Positions 1-20,720 are shown, counted from the first letter of the stretch. The stretch is 64,000 bases of DNA from Pempheris klunzingeri (GCF_042242105.1 NC_092032.1:20743415-20807414); one strand, 5' to 3'. Made by a program: numbers and translations. The notes: a model not told the origin generated them from the letters alone.

Positions 1-20
1 CTCTTTGTGTTTTCAATCAA

Positions 21-22
<2 letters not shown>

Positions 23-82
<60 letters not shown>
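23..82. repeat. (TG)n microsatellite abutting a clavesin splice donor
   Basis: About 30 uninterrupted TG units. On the clavesin sense strand this is an (AC)n tract beginning a few bases after the exon 3 donor at 85-84. Confidence 0.95.
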
Positions 83-85
<3 letters not shown>

Positions 86-1166
86 CTGCTCTGGTCCCAG
101 TTGGAGGCGAACAGGATGAGGATTTTTCGGCCATGTTGGTCCGGAGTCTCCAGAACACCTGGGAAACCATCCATCAGCGCTCGCTTAATACCTGGGTCGT
201 CCACCTGAGAGAGACACACACACACACAAGCACACACACACACACACACACAGACTGCTGAGCGGGAGGCGGCGTACGATAACTTCTACGACTTATAGTG
301 AAAGCGCAGGTGAGACCTTGAAGCTCTGGAACATGTCCAGGTTCTGCTGCCTGAACTGGAAGTACTGGGCCAGCAGCCTGAAGGTCTCCACCTGGTCGAA
401 CTTCCGGGCTCTCAGGAAACGCAGGATGAAGTCGTCGTCAGTCCGCAGGAAACCGATGTCCGGCCGCGTCACGATCATGTCGCGCACCTCGAATCAACGC
501 GGACGGAAACACGGGAGTGAATTCATTATTATTAGTAAAAACAGAAGAGGAGACAAGGACGGGAACAAGAGTAGATGAGGAAGGAAACAAGGAGAGGAGA
601 CAAGGAAGGAAACAAGTAGATAAGGAAGGAGTAGGAAACGGGAGAGGAGACAAGGAAGGAAACAAGAGTAGATAAGGAAGGAAACCAGGAGAGGAGACAC
701 GAAAGGAAACGAGTAGATAAGGAAGGAGTAGGAAACGGAAGAGGAGACAAGGAAGGAAACAAATGTAGATAAGGAAGGAAACAGGAGAGGAGATATTTTT
801 TGTATTTTATCTGTTTTGTATGTTTTTCTTTGATTGAGATAAACTGTGAGCAAAAAATTGCACAAAAATGCCGGATTTTAGCAAAAATGATACAAATTAA
901 AACTCATATATGCAAATTGATATTAAATTTTTTAGTAATTTGTTAAAAATTTGCATTTTCTGGCAATTATTTCATGGTTCAGGCTTCATAGGGTTAATTT
1001 GTAACGTGTCACATGGCGACAAGTTTCAGTTTGTAGCTTCCCGTTAGCGTTAGCGTTAGCCGCCTACCTGCTGGATGTCCTGGTGCAGGGTGTCCGGGTT
1101 CTCGTTCAGCTCCAGACGAGCCTTCTCCGTCGTCTCCGAGCTCAGCCCGGCGTGCAGGTGCGTCAT
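86..1166 (-). CDS. clvs1: Clavesin (CRAL-TRIO lipid-binding protein), first three coding exons, partial
   Basis: Three minus-strand exons join in phase: 1166-1068 (33 codons, starting [11 protein letters not shown]), 487-317 (57 codons, with [18 protein letters not shown] and [10 protein letters not shown]) and 204-86 (39 codons plus two bases, with [16 protein letters not shown] and [10 protein letters not shown]). All have GT donors and AG acceptors; the exon 2 donor (GTCTCA) is weak. Together they give the N-terminal CRAL-TRIO helices and the start of the lipid-binding SEC14-like domain; the rest lies left of the window. Clavesins are neuronal CRAL-TRIO proteins that bind PtdIns(3,5)P2 and act on late endosomes and clathrin-coated vesicles. 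[17 protein letters not shown] and FPGVLE resemble CLVS1 more than CLVS2, so the paralogue call is tentative while the family call is firm. An in-frame ATG one codon upstream (1169-1167) could also start translation; I chose 1166 because the family begins MTHL. Exon 3 is flanked on both sides by dinucleotide repeats. Confidence 0.85.
214..252. repeat. (CA)n microsatellite before the clavesin exon 3 acceptor
   Basis: A CA tract with one short interruption. On the gene's sense strand it reads (TG)n just upstream of the acceptor at 206-205. Confidence 0.85.
545..793. repeat. Purine-rich minisatellite in clavesin intron 1
   Basis: Imperfect tandem units built from AGGAGAGGAGACAAGGAAGG and AAACAAGAGTAGATAAGGAAGG, almost all purine on the plus strand. 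It creates several overlapping spurious reading frames on the minus strand. Confidence 0.85.
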
Positions 1167-1944
1167 CATGGCGCCCAAAACGTGTGTCTCTCTACAATCT
1201 GCAGTCCCTCGGATCAAAAAGGCGGATTATGTTTTTCCACCTTTTGAGTTTTTTTTTTAATCCGACTTGTGGGCCGTTTGGTTTGGCTGATTGTTCCGCT
1301 GTACAATCATTCGTGGCTCTGCCGTTAATTTGGTTTTCTTTGCCCGTTTGATCGGCACAATCGTATTCGCTGTCTTTGAGTTTAAATTCCACGTTGACGA
1401 TGATACAGGGAACTCCAGGTTTGGTCAGTGGGAGACAATCGTGGTGATTAGAAAGCGACAATCGTCACCGCTGCGTTTGGTTTTTGATGCTGTTACGCTG
1501 TTTTTTATTTTTTATTTTATTGATTGATTGGTTAATGATCAGCACATTTGTCCTGACCTTCTTCCCGTCTCACAGCTCCCTCCTCCTCCTCCTGCTCTCT
1601 GACATTGTTCAGATTCTGGTTCCAGGTTTTTATGGAGCGGCTCTCTGCGTCGCCATGACGACGACGGCGACGACAACGACGATGATGACGATGAGCGCTG
1701 CGTCAGAGAAAGGTCAGAGGTCGGTTAAGGCAGCTCGGTCTGATGTGGGCCTCCTCAGCCTGGAGAGAGGAAACATGAAGAGTTTAGGAGCATGAAACAC
1801 AAAAACACCCGTTTTATTACAAAACAGTTCCAATAATCACAATAATGATTAAAATAATAATAATAATTATTATTATTATTATAACATTTTACTTTTCAGC
1901 ACTCATTTTGACCAAGGGCAGCTCTTTGTCACAGAACCTCTCAG

Positions 1945-2632
1945 TATGCTAACAGTTAGCTGTCAGTAAGCTAACTCTCAGTATGCTAATGGTTAGCTGT
2001 CTGTATCCTAATAGTTAGTGTGTTAATGTTAGCTTTTAGTAAGCTATCACTCAGTATTCTAATGTTAGCTGTCAATATGCTAACAGTTAGCTGTCAGTAT
2101 GTTAAAGTTTAGCTGTCAGTATGCTAATGGTAGCTGTCAGTGTGCTAATGGTAGCTGTCAGTGTGCTAAAGGTAGCTGTCAGTATGCTAACAGTTAGCTG
2201 TCAGTATGCTAATGGTAGCTGTCAGTGTGCTACTAGTTAGCTGTCAGTATGATAACAGTTAGCCGTCAGTATGCTAACAGGTAGCTGTCAGTATGCTAAT
2301 GGTAGCTGTCAGTGTGCTACTAGTTAGCTGTCAGTATGCTAACAGGTAGCTGTCAGTGTGCTACTACTTAGCTGTCAGTATGATAACAGTAAGCTGTCAG
2401 TATGCTAACAGGTAGCTGTCAGTATGCTAATGGTAGCTGTCAGTATGCTAACAGGTAGCTGTCAGTATGCTAATGGTAGCTGTCAGTATGCTAATGGTAG
2501 CTGTCAGTATGCTAACAGGTAGCTGTCAGTATGCTAACAGGTAGCTGTCAGTATGCTAATGGTAGCTGTCAGTATGCTAACAGGTAGCTGTCAGTATGCT
2601 AATGGTAGCTGTCAGTATGCTAACGGTGGTTA
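1945..2632. repeat. Minisatellite of about 21-22 bp
   Basis: About 30 head-to-tail units of the form TAGCTGTCAGTATGCTAACAG, alternating with a variant carrying AATGG. The left end is degenerate and the right part is very regular, which suggests recent expansion there. Confidence 0.95.
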
Positions 2633-3492
2633 AACTCAGTATTTTGTTTGCAGACTCCTGCCAACCATTTAGAAACAAGTATTTTCAGTCGCCTCAGAAT
2701 AAATTTAGTTATTTGTGTTTGTCTCTACATTTAATGAAGTTGAATATTTCAATTTTAATAAGTTAAAGAAACGTAGTTGTTAAGAAATTACTATAATTCA
2801 TAGTAATAAATAATCAGGATATTTAAAATAATTACCAGGAATAAATTACACGATAATAGTGATCAGTTTCATTTATAGCGTAATAAAATACATAGTTGTG
2901 TGCTGAATGTTATTATGCTGTAGAAGTTTGTTCCAGTAAATGATTAAATAAAAATATTCACATTTAAGAAGCTGAAATCAGAGAATTTAGACTTTTATTC
3001 TTAAAATTAATGACTAAAATGGATTAATCAATTATTGAAGTAGTTAACAACTAGTGAGTTAATCAACTAATTGTTGCAGCTGTAAAGTATTTAGTACATT
3101 TTATTATATTTGAATGTATTTGTTCCTGTAACGGGTCTTTTACAGACGCTGAGCATCTGTTCTCAGACTGATCAATTTCAGGATCAATAACTGTTCTTTT
3201 ATCTCCATCTGAAGTGGGGGTCGGTGCCTCAGGTGACCTCCTGCACACCCACTGTAACCCCACCACCCCCACCCCATCTGCCGCTCACACATACGGAAAG
3301 CCAAAAGGGTCACAATTTGTCCCCATTTATTTTTTTCCTCCTGGACTTTGGAGTCATAAACGCTCTTCTACACTTACAGCTAATAAATAATCAATTTATA
3401 TCATAAAAACATAAAAACACACAGTATTTAAGTGTGGAATTGTTCATATTTAGTTGTTCTATAAACAGCAAACAAATAAACACTACTTAAAA

Positions 3493-4320
3493 CATCGACT
3501 GTATATAAGAAGTGGACATAGCCGCCGTGGTGCCACCTGTTGGTTAGCCTTGAGTACAACATCACGGGCGCCGCCATCTTGTTGTTTTTGGAGCCAAATG
3601 TGACATCCATGCTTCAAAAGTCACCTCTGATTGGCCGTTCACAAGGCAGTCGTACGTCGTGGTTGGTTGTTCTTCAGCGACACATTGATAGGTTGTTGGT
3701 GTTAGCTTACGTGCTAACTAGCTTTGGGCTGCAGCAGCTTGATGAAGTCAGTTTGTTTGGAATTTCGGTCGCCGCCATCTTGGTTTTGGAACCAGACGTG
3801 ACGTCTTTGATTGGTTAGGTTTAGACAGGACCCGCCTCTGATTGGTCAGTGAGCCGTTAGCCCCGCCCTAAAGCCCCGCCCCCTCTTCCTGGTGTATCTT
3901 CCTCTAAATGGGACCATAATTTACTAAATGAACATCCTGCTGTGCTGAACCATTAAAGGTTTACAGTTTAAAATTATACAAAACATTTAAAAAGAAGCAA
4001 ATTCTTGATTTTATTTTTTTAAAGAGGCTGAAGCCAAAATGAAAATGAAAATAGTTCTCCATTAACTTCACCTTCTTCAACACATTAATACTATCTGCAC
4101 TTTTCTACCCTCAATACAGAACTTCATTAAGAAAACGACCGTTTTTAGAAACAAGGAGTGTTTAGTGTTTAGTAATAGATTTCTGCTTTCCTAATAAACT
4201 ACCAGCTCAGTGTCATTTCTAATCAATGATATGTGATTACCAATAAACTGATTGATCACATTCATATTCAGACATCCAGTGGAGTCGCCCCCTGCTGGAC
4301 ATCAGAAAGAATGCAGGTTT
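3493..4320. repeat. Dispersed teleost repeat with internal duplication
   Basis: Begins near ACTGTATATAAGAAGTGGAC and ends near GGAGTCGCCCCCTGCTGGAC, phrases I recognise as recurrent in fish genomes. Two internal blocks repeat: GCCGCCATCTTG plus a GGAGCCAAATGTGAC-like phrase near 3571, and again near 3771. A reverse-oriented fragment of the same repeat (CTCTAAATGG, ATAATTTACTA, CATCCTGCTGTGCTG) lies at about 23760-23860 in rmc1 intron 17, which supports dispersal. No coding capacity seen. Confidence 0.6.
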
Positions 4321-4421
4321 AAGACTTTTTTTTTATAAACTCTTTTATAAAGTCAATGGGGGGGGGATTAGATTAATTATGACCCCTTTGGCTTTCCATA
4401 CCCATTAACAGTAATGTAGTC

Positions 4422-4423
<2 letters not shown>

Positions 4424-4512
<89 letters not shown>
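4424..4512. repeat. (TG)n(AG)n compound microsatellite
   Basis: TG units followed directly by AG units. Confidence 0.95.
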
Positions 4513-4514
<2 letters not shown>

Positions 4515-4672
4515 TCAAAGGTCCCACAGGGCTGTAATTTAAATCTCCAGCTCTGATATTAAATTCAAAAAAAGGTGAATAAAAACTGCTGTGGCTCAAA
4601 CTGAAGGAAAAAAATGTTAAAATTTAACATAAAGTCTCTCAGATTGACCTAAAAACTGACAGTTTAAGGGTA

Positions 4673-4674
<2 letters not shown>

Positions 4675-4753
<79 letters not shown>
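4675..4753. repeat. (GT)n microsatellite
   Basis: About 39 uninterrupted units. Confidence 0.95.
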
Positions 4754-4755
<2 letters not shown>

Positions 4756-5320
4756 ATCATCAGATGTCCTCACAAGGAGGTAAAGCTGTGAGAGCATCCT
4801 CCTCCAGAAGTGAGCGGGATGAAGGTGCAGGCTGGTGGGTGTTTTTTTTAATGTCTTATTCTCTTAAGGTGGATTTTTATTTTATTTTTTATCATTATTA
4901 TTTAAGGTGGAATGAGGTGGGACCACTCACACTGAAGCGACCCGCTAGGTGTGCTGGTTGCAGCCCGGCCGTCCTGGCTGGCCCGCCGGCCCTCCGGTGG
5001 TGCTGATGCTGGGGACGGTGGCGGAGGTGGCCATCGGTATCCGGACACACAAAGAGCTCCTGCGCCCAAAAATTTAGGCAAAAACAAGAAAATAAAAAAC
5101 GAGCAAGCGGCCGGAAATAAAAGACAAACGTCCCTGAAGGCGTCGGGGGGTTAAAGTGTGCCCTTGCGGATCCGTGCGGGCATCATAACGCGGGAGGAGG
5201 ACGATGCGTTTTCACTTTGTGCTCCGAGAAGACGTCAGGATGCTCCGATGCCCGCAAGTCACCAAAATAAAGTGCCAGACTTCCGGTCACCTCTTTCACA
5301 GGAAAATACACTCACTGGAC

Positions 5321-5446
<126 letters not shown>

Positions 5447-6689
5447 TAATATATCATAAAAATATATGATATAGATATAAATAAAATAATGTAATACACA
5501 GATATATAATGTATGTATGTATATTTTATATATACACAATATGTAGTGATATATTATTGATATAGTGTATATAATTAAAGGACACACATCACAGAGACAG
5601 ATGTGTTAAACAAATATTAGAAATATTAACGGAACAAATGTAAAACATTGTCATTAATAGAGGTTATTTGGAATTAGTTATTTATGTTTTATTGGTTTAA
5701 ATAAACAAAAAAAACTATTTGTTATTATACTAATAATGTTATAGGTTGTAATCATCTGAATAAACAACAGATCAGAGATCGAACATGTTGATTTATGTCA
5801 TAAAACCAAAAAAACACTCATTTATTTAATCTTTTAGATTATTCATCAGAGTTGTTGTTGTCAGTTAATTGATTATTATCAATCAGCTTCTCATAACGGC
5901 ACTAAAATAAACCTTCTTTATTTGCACCAGATTTATTTTTCACCTGAACAACAAGTAGTCTTCGTGTGGTCCAACACGCTTGCCCCGTGCTTTTATTTTG
6001 AAGGCCTCTGCCCTGGCTTCCGGTCGTGCTCGTGCTCACGCCGTCTGGCTGCACGCACCTGGACGCTGTGACAGCAGCTGACGGCCACGCGCGTTCACGA
6101 GTCAACCTGGACAGATTGTAGGTTGTGCGCGTGCACGCTGTGGCTGGTGCGCGCACGCGGGTACGCGCTTCTATGCATATGTAGGCTATTTTTTTCTTTT
6201 ATTGACTTCTAATTATCTCTCCTAATCACAATCAATCGAAGCTTATCTTACAATAAACTACTATTAGTATTAACATTACTGCTCCTAACAACAGAAATAA
6301 TAATATTAATATTAATAGCAGAGCTAATTCTACATTATATAACAGCATTTTTTTCTACTAAATGTATGTGAACCTTCCAGTATGTGTGATAAATGTGTCT
6401 ATTTTTGTTTAAATGCTGTTATATCACCATGAAAGTGTTCATTATTTATCAAAATTATTGATTATTATGTATTATTTATTGTAATTTACATCCAGGACTT
6501 TTTTCAGCATAAATGCATGTGTTCATTATTCTCACAATTTATTAATGAATAAGTTTATATGAATATGACGTCTTCAAATGTCTTGTTTTGTCCATTTAAC
6601 AGTGGAAAATATTCACTTTTTACTGTGATGTAAAATACAAAAGCTTAAATTAAAATACCTACTGATAACAGCGTGAGGGCTTTTATTAT

Positions 6690-7029
6690 GAAGGTGTACG
6701 TTATCCTGTGCGTAAGCATGTGACGTACTTCCGCTTGAGCCAAGGTCCACTCAGCTGAGAAACTACTCACTGAAGCGTCTCTGCCTCGTTTCAACCTTTA
6801 AAACATCCAAAAAACCCTTCGATACCAACTCCTAAATCATCTTTTTATACCCACCGAAGTTTATACAACAGTTCTCTGAACGTGTCACACCGCGGAACCT
6901 CGTTGTTTGTCTCATTTTCGGGACATTTTAGTCGCCAAATCTGCCCTCAGTGCGCGCTAACGTTAGCTCAACGGCTACAACCACCATTCACTCTTCAGGG
7001 GAAGGAATCGACTAATCGATAATCTAATC
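6690..7029 (+). promoter_or_regulatory. Probable riok3 promoter and 5' UTR
   Basis: Sequence just upstream of the riok3 ATG. It contains CATGTGAC (6718-6725, an E-box of the TFE/MITF type), an overlapping TGACGTA CRE-like site and an ETS-like ACTTCCG (6727-6733). No TATA box stands out. The transcription start cannot be placed from sequence alone. Confidence 0.4.
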
Positions 7030-14182
<7,153 letters not shown>

Positions 14183-16550
14183 CGCCCGCTTGTCCGGCTC
14201 GCTCGCTCTTCACGATCCCGCTGTGTTGAAAACGCTGTAAAGAGGAGATGAATGGAGGAGGCCCCTGGGGGACCGCGGCGCCTCCCCCTCCACCCCTGCC
14301 ACCACCCCACTGACCCCCCCAAATTCAGCCAGGACGGAGCGTCCTGAGCTGACGTCTCCTGACGTCGATTCTGGTTTGTGTTTCATCTTAAAGAGACGTG
14401 TGTAAACAGGAAACATTTCCACTGGATTCAGGCTGAATTTAGGGAAATGAGAGTTAAAGGGTAATTCTGCAGTTTTAACCCTGGCTCCTCTGTGTCCACA
14501 TCCTGTGGTCTGAGTGACTGGTAGGTAGTAAAAGTGTTGGAACTGGTCCAGTAGATCACCTCAGCCAGCAGCCACCAAACGGGCTGCAACGGCTGCAACG
14601 TGATCCTTCGGGACAACTTTAACCACAAACAGCACACACACCAGACTCCATTCACTAAAACAGGGATTTTACCTCTCTGGACACATGAGTGTAGCTGGTC
14701 TACAGCTGCCTCAGTTGGTTAGTTTGTTTGTCGTATTGTGTGTCACAAATACCAAACTAACTTTAAAGTCACATGACAACACAAACTAACTAACTGATGG
14801 AGGCAGCAGCAGAGCAGCAGCTCCTGTGTCCTGTTCTCTAAAATCCCTGTTTTAGTGAATATAGTCTGGTGTGTGTGCTGTTTGTGGTTAAACCAAAAGG
14901 ATCTTCCAGGTCTCTCTCTGTAGGGATCCTTTCCATGATGCTGTCACACACTTAGAATAACACTCTGAGCCTGTCAGTGCACAGCTGAGGTGATCTACTG
15001 GACCAATTCCAACACTTTTAGTACCTACCTGTCATGTAGACACCAGGATATGAACAGTAAGAGCCCAGGTGTAAAAACACCAATTATCTTTCAATAAAAA
15101 GCTTAAAAATATATTTGAAAAAAAATAGATTTGAGGTTTGGTACCCAGCACTAACTCTGCGTCTGTTTACTTTAGTCGCTTTTTTCTGTTTCTGGAGTTT
15201 TCTTTCACTCGTTTATTCTCATCAGTTGCTCAGTCACTGATTCACTGAGAGGAAACCAGAGATAAAAGTGACGGGACACACCGCTTCTGTTTGTTTGTGT
15301 TTTTGTCCGTCGCTCTGTGTCGCTTCAGACAGTTTCAGGGGTCACGTATGGAAGACGGGGAGGTCAGAGGTCACAGAGGAGTTTTAAAGCAGGTTATTAA
15401 ATGTAAAACACCTGAAATTGACGCATAAATGAAACTATCAAACAAACAAAGGCAAGTAAATTAAATTCATGTAATTGTGTCATTGAATGCAGCAGGTGGA
15501 AACAGTTTGATGTTTGCGGTGGTTAAAGTAGCTCTTAGAGGAAAAGCTTGTCGCTTATGGTGTGTTTTTAAATGATGATTTAAAAAAATAAAAAGAAGGT
15601 TTCTCTTCACAGCTTGGTTTTATTGTACGATTTGCCTCGTTGTGGTGCTCTGTGTGAAACTGCAGATCAGCGGAGACATTAAAAGCTGAAGATCAAGATT
15701 AAAACCTCTGTTTGTTTTTATTTGTTTTAATTTGAAAAATTGTGTTAATTATCAGTGAAACACTCAGGTTTGTTCTGTTCACCTGAAAGTTACTGAAGCT
15801 GTGACGTCCTTAGTCTGCACGTGATCGTCAGGCGGTCACATGACACCTGATGGCAAAAACCAGAACGCTTCCGGTTGGGGTCCTCCAGAGTAAAAGTATC
15901 TATAAATCTGAATTCTTTCATGTGTCCATATGAAAGTGCTAAAGTTTGATGTCCAAATATATTTTCACTTTTTATTGTATGTTTACTTGGGGGGATTATA
16001 AAATCAATATGGAGTTATAAAAACAAAATAATCTCAGCTAAAAAATGACTAACGACAACCATAGTTGTGCTGTTTGATCAATAAAGTCTGAACAGTAAAG
16101 GGACAATAAAGGGAAAAAGTTTCCATTAAATAGAAACAAAATACTGGAAAGTATGAAGTTAAATGTCATAACTTACAGGTATTCACATAAATAATTAAAT
16201 GTACATGTGTGTAGCATCCATCAAACATACATAAATGAATTAAACAGACAAAACTGAACTGAACTGAAAAATATTAACTGAAATTGAATAAAATAAAAGA
16301 TAAAAGTTATAGTTTGAGTGCAGTAAATTGGTCCAAATTGAGAAAGTAAATATGTAGATTTCAGGCGTAGTTATTTTTGAAAGATGTGGATAAGCAGGCA
16401 GTACAATGAATACATACGGATAAATGCAAAAAACAATAATAACAATAATTATAAGTGTATGAAATAGAAAATAAAAACAGCAACTTTTCAAGAGCAATCA
16501 AAGTCAAATTCACAGGTTACTTATTGTATCTAGATATTCATGCAAACACA
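14183..16550. other. riok3 3' UTR and riok3-rmc1 intergenic DNA
   Basis: No further gene seen. It holds the riok3 3' UTR, one complete copy of the hairpin repeat family and AT-rich DNA. AATAAA hexamers at 15093 and 15587 are the best riok3 poly(A) candidates. Confidence 0.55.
14454..15095. mobile_element. Foldback/MITE-like element with long inverted arms
   Basis: The left arm contains GTAGTAAAAGTGTTGGAACT, GGTCCAGTAGATCACC and CACCAGACTCCATTCAC. The right arm contains their reverse complements (GAATATAGTCTGGTGTG, GATCTACTGGACCA, CCAACACTTTTAGTACC). It starts at TTAAAGGGTAATT and ends near CAATTATCTTTCAA, a diverged inverse of the start. The element is non-coding. It is the clearest complete copy of the family scattered through rmc1. 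Confidence 0.7.
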
Positions 16551-16717
16551 GGAAATAAATCTGCAGTGCATTTCTTCTCCCCGCTTTTATTGTGAAGGCG
16601 CACAGCGGAAGTGTCATGGCCGCCGCCTGACGCTGCTCTTCCTGTTTCGCCGCTGCTGCTGTCAAGGCGCCGATTTGAGGTTAAAACAGCGATAAAGAGG
16701 CCGAGCGGAGCGCGACG
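16551..16717 (+). promoter_or_regulatory. Probable rmc1 promoter and 5' UTR
   Basis: Sequence next to the rmc1 ATG, richer in CpG than its surroundings. It contains a canonical ETS/GABP-type site GCGGAAGTG (16605-16613) followed by CATGGCCGCC. No TATA box is seen, as expected for a housekeeping gene. Confidence 0.45.
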
Positions 16718-19700
16718 ATGAGCGAGGAACATTACCTGGAGCTCTGCGAGAGCCCCGTGCAGTTTGAACACGCCTCGAGCGTCAACAATGTCTTCTTCGA
16801 CGAGGCGAACAAGCAGGTGAGCTAAAGCTAGTTAGCATCGCTGTGGCTAACCCGTAGCTAGCTAGCTAACCCAGCTAGTCTAGGTTGGCCAAGCTAACCG
16901 ATAGTTTGCCCGTTTAAAGAGCTTTAAGACGAAATAAAGTGAACAGAAACTCTCTTTTAATCACATTAAAGTCATTTTACTGACTTACAGTTTTCAGGTT
17001 TACTTGATGTTCATTTATTTTCATATAAAAACAATAGTTAGCATAGTAGCTAGGTTAAAAACAAACACCTGCACAGGAGCTTTAACTCATTAAAACACTG
17101 TGAAATTTAAAATAAACCAATAAAATTATGATTTTAAACTACACTGTGTTTGATTAAGGCTCCGACCAGACTGGCAGTTAGTATATCTTTAGATTTAACT
17201 GCAGAAAACTTCAGTGTAAACACATAAAGATTTGATCCCTATAGCTGCTTTTCTATTTATTACTGACATTAATACATATTTTATATATTTTTTTAAAAAA
17301 GGGAAGAAAAACTGTATAAATAAAAGCTTTAGACGAGTATTTAAGGGTTTGAGTGTAAAGACACGTTTAATGTAATTATAAGTGCTGGGTAACTAAATGC
17401 AGATTTAAAATGAATCAGAACTAAAACAAATATTTGCTGTTTTTATTTGTCGCACATGTTAAAACAAACAAAATGATAAAGTCAGTTTGGCACTTTGTGA
17501 AATATAACAGCAATTTGTAACAGTTTTCTTACATGTTACAGATAAATTGATTAATTATCATATAATATTTGATAAATGCAGCCTTAACAAAGTGCTTAGA
17601 ATATTATATTATAATAAAATAGAGTTCTCTGTTTAAATGTTTTATTTGTAATTAATAATTAGTTAAAGTGTCTGAAGCACATGGGAAACAAATAAACCAT
17701 CTTGGATTTTATTCTACTTTATTGATTAATTCTTCTCTTTCTACACACATTTGATGGTATTTTTGGTTTTGTCTCATTGTTAAATGGATTAAATGAAGAA
17801 ATTTGCTGTTTTGTTCTTCAAATGTTTTAGTTTTGTCTGCATTTAAAATGTTATGTAAATATGCAGAAAAAATCTAAAGTTGAAGTGCTCATGTTATTAT
17901 TAATAATAAATCAGTATTATTGGGCATCGTACAGTCCTATAAAATCCCCCCACCCAAAAACAAAAAAACAGTAATGTTTGATGGACAGCAATGTTTTATT
18001 CATGTTGGTTTTGTGGCTGCAGGTGTTTGCGGTGCGTTCAGGTGGAGCCACGGGGGTGGTGGTCAAAGGGCCTGATGATAAGAGCAGCGTTGCTTTCAGG
18101 TACCTCAACATGTGTAGGAACTCCAAAGGGGGTGCAGTGATGGAGATGAATACATTGGGACTCTTTATTTATACCTGTAAGATCCTTTTTGTTCAACCAG
18201 AAACAGCCTTCAGATCACTGAGTTTAAAGCCACCAGACTCCATTGACAAAACAGCAACTTTTAAGTTGCAGAACACGAGAGTTGCTGATCTCCTGCCGCC
18301 TTAATTGGTTAGTTTGTTTGTGTTATTGTATGACTTTGGTGTTTAAAAGGGTTAGTTCAGATCCAAACTAACTCTTTATAACACCAAAGTCACAGCAACT
18401 AGACTAGCATGTCTTGTGTTCTGCCAGGTAAAATCCCTGTTTTAGTGAATGTAGTCTGGTGTGTGTGCCGTTTGTGGTTAAACCAAAAGGATCTTCCAGG
18501 TCTCTCTCTGTAGGGATCCTTTCCATGATGCTGTCACACACTTAGAATAACACTCTGAGCCTGTCAGTGGCACCAGGATATGGACAGATAGTGCTCGAGG
18601 TGTGAAATGTGTTAACAGTAATCACGTCTATCGATCATGTAACAGGATGGACGATAAAGGAGAAGTGAAATGCATCAAGTTCTCTATTGGAAATAAGATC
18701 CTGGCAGTGCAAAGAACCTCAAAATCTGTGGTGAGTCTGGCTGAACGACACCATCGACTAGAAATGTGCCGTAATGTCACTTATTTTAAAGAAAAGCTTT
18801 ATATCTTGTGTCTGAACTCTAAACTGTTGATTTTCTGTTGCTTTGTAGGATTTTATCAACTTCATACCAGACTATCCTCACACAGAGTTCACTCAGGAAT
18901 GCAAGGTAAGCTACGTTATCTTCAGCCTGTTTATTTCAAAATGTCCCTCCTCCTTTTTCCTGCTTTCAGACTGAGCAGTGAGGAGAAACCAGGATGAAGA
19001 GGATGAAGATTAGCTAACGAGTGAATAAACTGTTGGGGCGTTGTGTTTTGTTTGTCCTGCAGACGAAGAACGCAAACGTCTTGGGTTTCTGTTGGACCAA
19101 CTGGAACGAGATCGTCTTCATCACCGATCAGGGGATCGAGTTCTACCAGGTGATCCAGGCAGGAAGTCAGACAAACGGCAAAGATAATGTTTTCAAAATA
19201 AAAGCCCCATGCAGACTTTTAATGGTATATTCCAGCAGCACATCTTGAGTATTATTCATTATTATTAGAAGAAGTCAAAAAGAGGCTGCATGTGATTTAA
19301 ATCAGGGCCGATCAGTGACTGTCAGCAGATATTTGACGGATTTAGATTTTCAGACACATTTTAGCCAGAATAAAAAAACAAATGTTAGATCCTCTCACCT
19401 AAACTCAGCTGGGATTGGCTCCAGCCCCTCTGAAGGGTAATCTGCATAGACGATGGATGGATGCCCGACCTCGGACAAGAGTCTGAGATGTCCTAAAATG
19501 GCCGCCACACACAGTGGTGGTCAAGTTTAGTTGTCTGTGTGTGCTGAGTCACCTTTTCGTGCGTCTCCTCAGGTGTTTCCGGACAAGCGCAGCCTGAAGC
19601 TGCTGAAGAGTCAGAGCATCAACGTGAACTGGTACCAGTACTGCCCGGAGACGGCCGTCATCCTGCTGTCCACCACCGTGCAGGGAAACATCCTGCAGCC

Positions 19701-20448
19701 GTTCGCCTTCAGGGTGAGCAGACCTTCATCTCACAGCTCTCATTTTATCTCCTTTGACTTCTGATGGTTTGGTTGTCGTTTCACCTTCTGGGGCAAAACC
19801 GCCTTCTCATAATCCAACCAAGTGATAACTCGTGAACTTCTTTATCTAATGTTGACGATTCAAACAACTGTTTACTGTTTTGATGGATGAAGTCGCTGGC
19901 GGCCATGTTGACTCTCATGACACACGACCTTGTTTAGCGTTAGCGTGTTGCTTGGCTAACGTGTTAGCAGGGAGCTGACCAATCAGAGCAGTGGGGGGGG
20001 GGGGGGTCCTTAAAGAGACAGGAGCAAAAATGGAGCAATCAGAAAGAAGGTGAAAAGAACAGTATGAGAATAATAATGTGTTTTTTTAACATTACAGCAT
20101 ATTAACATGTTCTAGTAGGAACTCTGAACTGAAAACGTTTGTCCCTTCTTTCTAACTTCTATGTTTGTTTTCCAGAATGGGACCATGTCCAAAATGTCCA
20201 AGTTTGAGATCGAGCTGCCGGTCGTCCCCAAACCCGCCAAACTCAGTCTGTCGGAGAGGGACGTCGCCATGGCAACCATGTACGCAAGCCGCCCTCAGAC
20301 CTGTCGTTATTTCGTGTTCCCTCTTTGGTTATTGATCGCTGTCGGTGTGTCTCCGTAGTTACGGTCAGCTGTTCGTCATGTACCTGAAGCATCACTCCAG
20401 AACGGCCAACAGTCCCAGTGCAGAGGTGGTGCTATACCACCTACCAAG

Positions 20449-20490
<42 letters not shown>

Positions 20491-20672
20491 AATGATGACA
20501 GGCAGCAAATCTTTAATAACTTTATTTTAACATCTAATTTCTATTTGACAGCATCATTAAGCTAAGTACAGATAAATATAAGGCTGTGATCAGTATTGGC
20601 CCCTAAATGATCAGGAGGAGTGTGACATCGAATCAAGCTTTAAAAAATTAACAGTTTTATTGATGTTGAATT

Positions 20673-20720
<48 letters not shown>

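Noticed and set aside
16846..16880. GCTAGCTAGCTAAC-rich stretch after rmc1 exon 1 as a possible regulatory palindrome
   Set aside because: Short, low-complexity sequence of a type common in fish introns, with no specific motif.
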